Shown here: piece after piece, positions 59,912-64,000 of the stretch
How positions within the stretch are numbered: the first letter of the stretch is position 1
Layout of the letters: every line of letters begins with the position of its first letter
NCBI GenBank assembly: GCA_045616445.1
Contig: JAZLGR010000003.1
Span: forward strand, 124,001 to 188,000
Length of the DNA stretch: 64,000 bases
Reading direction: 5' to 3'
Source of the DNA: Fimousia sp045616445
GTDB taxonomy: Bacteria > Bacillota > Clostridia > Lachnospirales > Lachnospiraceae
Translations under genes and position numbers: made by a program
Notes under the pieces: generated by a model
The model's database searches: none
What the model was told of the DNA's origin: nothing
The model's input: only the letters and a program-made list of their open reading frames with translations

Positions 59912-62164
59912 ATGAAATTAAGTGTTATTATTCCATTTTGGAAATATAAGTTTTATCTTGAAGACTGTTTAAAGAGTTTAGAGGTTTCTGAATATAAGGA
60001 TTTTGAAACAGTACTTGTTTTAGATCATATTGAAGAAGACATCAGTGACCTGATTGAATATTATACAGGAGTGTTAAATCTTAAGGTTGTAGAACTTGCA
60101 GATGATAAGCATGGATGTGGTGCAGCTCGTAATGCAGGTGTGAAAGCAGCAAGTGGTGACTATATCTACTTCCTCGACAGTGATGACTACGTATTAGATA
60201 ATACATTAGGCGACATCGCTGCAGCAATGGATGCAAAACCAAACAGAGATGTATACTCCGGAACCAAGTTCTCTTCCTGGTATAAGAGACTCAATTACTT
60301 AGAACGTGACCATTCCAAGGGTGTCAGCCGTAGAGAAAGAAAGTACAACGCATGGCATGAAACCGCATTCGAAGGTCACTTCAGCGACTTTGGCATGGAT
60401 GACAACCAGAAAGTTGCAATGATTAACCTTGCATTAGAAGCAAAGAACTTCTTCTCTGTATCCGTATTAAAGAACGCATTCAGAAAAGATCTCATTGTTC
60501 AGAATAATATCGCATTTGACGAAGAAAGACGTAATTACATTGATCAGGCTTTCATTACTAAAGTATTAGTACTTGATCCTACTGTATGTGAAGTAAAGGA
60601 TGCTTACTATATTAAGAGACGTCATAACGATCCATATAACTATCCTGCAATCAGCCAGGAAACTATGGAAGATAAGTTAGATATTCGTTTTGATGCTTAC
60701 GATGAAGCAATCGCAGTTGCCAAGAGCAACGAAGCAATCAGACAGTGTATTGAACTCTTAATGTGTAAGTTCATTGTTTCCAAGTTCGTTGTAAAACTTC
60801 GTCGTTCCCAGAAACCAAAGTGGCAGGAATACTATGATCGTTTACAGCCAATGGTAGCTGATATGGATCCAAATTCCTACTCTGCACTTTCCAAATACAA
60901 ACGTAAGTGTATGGAACTGCTTGCTCAGAACAAGAAAGATGAACTCATCAGACACGTAGGTAAGAAGATGGCGAAGAAGAGAATCAAGAAGCTCTTCCGC
61001 GAAAGAACCTTAAACGACTTATATAAAGCATTATACATGCGTAAGTACCTGAAGATGCCAGTGAAGAAGAATGTAATCATGTTCGAATCCTTCTTTGGTA
61101 AGAGCTATTCTGACAGCCCTAAGTTCATCTATGAATACATCGCTAAGAATTATCCGGGTCAGTACGAATTCGTATGGTCCTTAAATAACGATACAGAATT
61201 ACCATATGGCGGTAAGAAGGTTAAGAGATTCTCTGCTGAATATGCGAAGTATCTTGCTACAGCGAAGTATCTTGTATTCAACGGACGTCAGCCATTATGG
61301 ATGAGAAAGCGTGAAGAACAGGTATTCCTTGAAACATGGCATGGAACACCATTGAAGAGACTTGTATTTGATATGGAAGAAGTATTATCCGCTTCTCCAA
61401 GATATAAGATCAATGTATACAAACAGAAGAGCCAGTGGGATTACCTTGTATCTGCGAACAAGTTCTCCACAGAAGTATTCAAATCCTGCTTCATGTATGA
61501 TGGAGAGATGTTAGATATGGGTTACCCTCGTAACGATATCTTATATGATGAACATATCGATGAAATCGCTGCAAGCGTTAGAGAAAAGATCGGTATTCCA
61601 AAAGATAAGAAGACAATCCTTTACGCTCCAACATGGCGTGATGATGATGCCATCAAGGCTGGTCAGTACACATTCAAGCTTGCATTAGATCTTGAACGTT
61701 TACAGAAAGAATTTGGCGATGAGTATGTTGTACTTTTAAGAACTCATTACTTCATTGCAGATAAGATTGATGTAACTGGCTTAGAAGGCTTCGTATACAA
61801 CTTAAGTGATTACAACGATATCGCTGAATTATACTTAATTTCTGATATCTGTATCACTGACTACTCCAGCGTATTCTTCGATTATGCAAACCTTAGAAGA
61901 CCAATTCTCTTCTTTACATATGACCTTGAAAAATATCGTGACCAGTTAAGAGGTTTCTATATCAGCATCGAAGATGATGTTCCTGGTCCATTATTATTAA
62001 CCAATGATGATGTGGTTGATGCAATCAGAAATATCGATCAGGTGGTAGAAGACTACAAAGAAAAGTACGATATCTTCTATGATCGTTTCTGTACATATGA
62101 TGATGGCCATGCATCTCAGAGAATCGTTGAGAAGGTATTCATCGAAGACGAAAAGAACAGATAA
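59912..62164 (+). CDS. Two-domain GT2 glycosyltransferase / CDP-glycerol glycerophosphotransferase
   Basis: A 750-aa cytosolic or membrane-associated enzyme. Residues 1-250 are a GT2 (GT-A) domain: KLSVIIPFWKYKFYLEDCL, GCGAARNAGVKAASG and the metal motif FLDSDDYV. Residues about 380-745 match TagB/TagF glycerophosphotransferases: ETWHGTPLKRL, DMGYPRNDIL, YAPTWRDDD, LLRTHYF and ITDYSSVFFDYA. It probably builds a teichoic-acid-like or phosphoglycerol-decorated glycan. ATG 59912 is the start; between it and the GAAAGGG site lies an ATG-TAA start-stop (59904-59909). Confidence 0.9.
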   Translation: MKLSVIIPFWKYKFYLEDCLKSLEVSEYKDFETVLVLDHIEEDISDLIEYYTGVLNLKVVELADDKHGCGAARNAGVKAASGDYIYFLDSDDYVLDNTLGDIAAAMDAKPNRDVYSGTKFSSWYKRLNYLERDHSKGVSRRERKYNAWHETAFEGHFSDFGMDDNQKVAMINLALEAKNFFSVSVLKNAFRKDLIVQNNIAFDEERRNYIDQAFITKVLVLDPTVCEVKDAYYIKRRHNDPYNYPAISQETMEDKLDIRFDAYDEAIAVAKSNEAIRQCIELLMCKFIVSKFVVKLRRSQKPKWQEYYDRLQPMVADMDPNSYSALSKYKRKCMELLAQNKKDELIRHVGKKMAKKRIKKLFRERTLNDLYKALYMRKYLKMPVKKNVIMFESFFGKSYSDSPKFIYEYIAKNYPGQYEFVWSLNNDTELPYGGKKVKRFSAEYAKYLATAKYLVFNGRQPLWMRKREEQVFLETWHGTPLKRLVFDMEEVLSASPRYKINVYKQKSQWDYLVSANKFSTEVFKSCFMYDGEMLDMGYPRNDILYDEHIDEIAASVREKIGIPKDKKTILYAPTWRDDDAIKAGQYTFKLALDLERLQKEFGDEYVVLLRTHYFIADKIDVTGLEGFVYNLSDYNDIAELYLISDICITDYSSVFFDYANLRRPILFFTYDLEKYRDQLRGFYISIEDDVPGPLLLTNDDVVDAIRNIDQVVEDYKEKYDIFYDRFCTYDDGHASQRIVEKVFIEDEKNR

Positions 62165-62196
62165 GCTGATTTTTGAGTCATTCATTTTCATAACAT

Positions 62197-62232
62197 AAAA
62201 AAACCTGACTGCATAAGCAGTCAGGTTTTTTA
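62197..62232. terminator. Bidirectional terminator between convergent genes
   Basis: AAAAAACCTGACTGC and GCAGTCAGGTTTTTT pair perfectly around ATAA; usable on both strands. Confidence 0.93.
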
Positions 62233-62242
62233 TTTGATCTGA

Positions 62243-64000
62243 TTATTCAATTTCGGATTCTTCTGTGGAAGCTTCTGTTGTAGCTTCGATTGCTTCAGTG
62301 GAATCTGGCATCTCTGTTGTTACTTCTGTTGTTGTTTCTGGTTCTAATAATTCTTCGATTGCTGTTGTAGCTTCTGTTGGGTCGAGACTCATTACTGCAG
62401 AATCAGCATTGAAGTACTTCTTGCGATAATCCTTTAAGATTGTTGACCATGGTAATTTGTATTCTACTTCATGGTATGTCTTGTTAGGAGCAACTGCAAG
62501 TCTAACCTTGGAATCGCTTGGTTTTACAGATTTTTTCTTATATTTCTTAATGTTATAACCATATTTCTTTAACTGTTTTTCGCTTAAGTCATCAGCGAAG
62601 AACCATTTACATCCGGAATCAACATCTGTGATATTGTTCTTTGTTTTGATGTTTTTGATGTTTTCAGAAGTCAGGCTATATTTTGTAACTGGATATTCAG
62701 CACCACCACCGGTGTTGATACCATTCCATACAGCAATACCAACTCGACAATCAGAGATATCATTGTCATGGATGTTGATATTCTTGCCACCGAAGAGAGA
62801 AATCATAGCATCTAACTTAGGTGCTTCTTTTTTCTTGATCTTTTTCTTTTCGCCTGGATTTACTTCACCAATGTGATTCTTGTTATCCATATTGCTGTTA
62901 TGACAGTTTTTGAAAATGTTGTCGTGAATTTCAGAGTTGGACCAGTTAGCCGCTTCGATTGCGTTGGCGCCAGCTTTTTCAAAATAGTTGTCATGAATAT
63001 TGATCTTTGTATTATATACCTGCTGTCCTTTTGGTGCATAAGTTGGGTTACCGGTATACTTCTTATTATATGTATATTTGTGGGAACCTACACCACGGAT
63101 GAAGTTCTTGAATACACAGTTTCTGATTTCGATTCCGTTACATGGTGTGTAGTCGTGATAAGCCCATGGGTTGGAGAAACCAGCATAGTTAGGGTCGCAT
63201 GCGTCGATGTTGATACATTCTTTGTCGTTAACCTTATGTGTCCAATCGTTCCAGTATGCACCCTTGTTGTACTTGGTTGTTGTATAGTCGTCTGTAAATG
63301 TACAGTTTTCTACTAATACGTTCTTGGAGGAGTTGATCTCGATGAAATGGTTACCATCCATGTTTCTAAAACCAATGTCTCTTACTGTAAGTCCGTTGGC
63401 ATGACCTACGGAAATGCCTAATGTGAAGAATAACTTGCTTAAGTCAATGATGGAATTGGTTACGCCTTCTCCTTCAAATAATACGTTCTGGGAACCGTTG
63501 TATTTTTTAACAGCGGCAGGGTATGTCCATGTTGATTCATATTTTTTGAACATGGATGCAGACTGCTGCTGCTGGAATACAGCATCGACAACAGAAGGTG
63601 GTACAACGAAGAACATCGCATTCTGATATGCTAAGTTCTTGCTTCCTGTTTCCCAGCTCTTGTTTACCACAGTTCCAGTGGAAAGGTGAATGGTTACATT
63701 CGAAGGAACGTTAACGGATTTTACAAGAGTATAAGTACCTGGACTTAATACGAGTGTACCGCCGCCAGTCTTTTCGAAGTAAGTCATGTAGGATCTCATA
63801 CAGTATGTATTACGTGTCAGTTTTCCATAGTAGAAGTTATCTTCTACTGTATCAAGCATGTACTTACCATTATAAGGCTGTGTATCTGGTGTGATCGTTA
63901 CAACTGTAGAAGAACTGGAGGATAATACAGTTACCTTACACTTGTAGTCTTTGCCTTTGATGGTAGCAGTGATTGTACATTCACCTGGTTTATGTGCTTC
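62243..64000 (-). CDS. Secreted Big_2 / right-handed parallel beta-helix protein, 5' end outside the window
   Basis: The open frame continues to the window edge, so the N-terminus is missing; 585 codons are seen. The first 30 or so residues are the end of a Big_2 domain (GECTITATIKGKDYKCKVTV). A long parallel beta-helix follows (GGGTLVLSPGTYTL, FFVV, repeated NVLVENCTF, IEIRNCVFKNF, INIHDNYFEKA, IHDNIFKNCHN, INIHDNDISDC). Such folds occur in polysaccharide lyases and glycosidases; no clear catalytic set is recognised. The C-terminus is a Thr/Glu-rich tail (TTEVTTE, TEASTEE) like that of GH2 copy 1, and lacks a sortase motif. Confidence 0.85.
   Translation of the reverse strand, partial: EAHKPGECTITATIKGKDYKCKVTVLSSSSSTVVTITPDTQPYNGKYMLDTVEDNFYYGKLTRNTYCMRSYMTYFEKTGGGTLVLSPGTYTLVKSVNVPSNVTIHLSTGTVVNKSWETGSKNLAYQNAMFFVVPPSVVDAVFQQQQSASMFKKYESTWTYPAAVKKYNGSQNVLFEGEGVTNSIIDLSKLFFTLGISVGHANGLTVRDIGFRNMDGNHFIEINSSKNVLVENCTFTDDYTTTKYNKGAYWNDWTHKVNDKECINIDACDPNYAGFSNPWAYHDYTPCNGIEIRNCVFKNFIRGVGSHKYTYNKKYTGNPTYAPKGQQVYNTKINIHDNYFEKAGANAIEAANWSNSEIHDNIFKNCHNSNMDNKNHIGEVNPGEKKKIKKKEAPKLDAMISLFGGKNINIHDNDISDCRVGIAVWNGINTGGGAEYPVTKYSLTSENIKNIKTKNNITDVDSGCKWFFADDLSEKQLKKYGYNIKKYKKKSVKPSDSKVRLAVAPNKTYHEVEYKLPWSTILKDYRKKYFNADSAVMSLDPTEATTAIEELLEPETTTEVTTEMPDSTEAIEATTEASTEESEIE

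Noticed and set aside
1..64000. tRNA, rRNA, prophage or insertion sequence
   Set aside because: No cloverleaf-like TΨC motifs with acceptor stems, rRNA core sequences, transposase or phage genes were recognised by eye; a dedicated scan could still find a diverged one.

Overview
The window reads as a chromosomal segment of a low-to-mid GC anaerobic Firmicute, most likely a gut Lachnospiraceae. Reasons: T-box leaders on tyrS and the trp operon; CIRCE-controlled hrcA-grpE-dnaK-dnaJ; the order ireB-ruvX-DUF1292-fur-RNase J; a five-gene biotin-dependent Na+-pump decarboxylase cluster; and many secreted enzymes with Big_2 immunoglobulin-like domains. The species cannot be fixed from the sequence. 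Five genes appear to start with TTG. No phage genes, transposase, CRISPR array, tRNA or rRNA gene was seen.

Layout. 1-2.6 kb: end of a PFL/DUF711 gene, then two secreted Big_2 enzymes (a GH73 glucosaminidase and a metallophosphoesterase). 2.7-6.2 kb: a dicarboxylate/amino-acid:cation symporter and tyrS face each other across 500 bp filled by two giant imperfect hairpins; tyrS has a T-box with a UAC specifier. 6.3-13.4 kb: a C_GCAxxG_C_C redox protein, a SWIM-SNF2 helicase, and a DUF2812-DUF2812-padR operon whose promoter carries two identical palindromes. 13.4-14.5 kb: a non-coding stretch with a 63-nt-period array of dyad repeats, then a T-box with a UGG specifier and a possible second attenuator. 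14.5-21 kb: complete trpEGDCFBA. 21-30 kb: an esterase, a histidine phosphatase, an SH3-NlpC/P60 hydrolase and two tandem secreted GH2 enzymes.

29.5-34.2 kb (minus strand): an operon for an acyl-CoA carboxyltransferase, gamma subunit, biotin carrier, beta membrane subunit and an oxaloacetate/pyruvate carboxyltransferase. It holds both the 12S-type and 5S-type transferases of a transcarboxylase plus the Na+-pump membrane parts. 34.4-40.2 kb: a lipoprotein and the heat-shock operon. 40.3-53.4 kb: mostly housekeeping genes for ribosome and tRNA modification, sulfur transfer and RNA decay (prmA, rsmE, cysteine desulfurase, thiI, mtaB, ruvX, fur, RNase J, ylbF-like, a shortened MltG-like protein, O-methyltransferase, U32 peptidase).

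53.4-64 kb: two paralogous Fe-S/flavin enoate-reductase-type enzymes with a divergent LysR regulator, a chorismate mutase-shikimate kinase fusion, a two-domain GT2/CDP-glycerol transferase, and the 3' part of a secreted parallel beta-helix protein that runs off the window.

The most unusual signals are non-coding: the twin giant hairpins (3975-4478), the 63-nt array (13427-13804), a hairpin core shared downstream of both T-box terminators, and the paired PadR-type operators.
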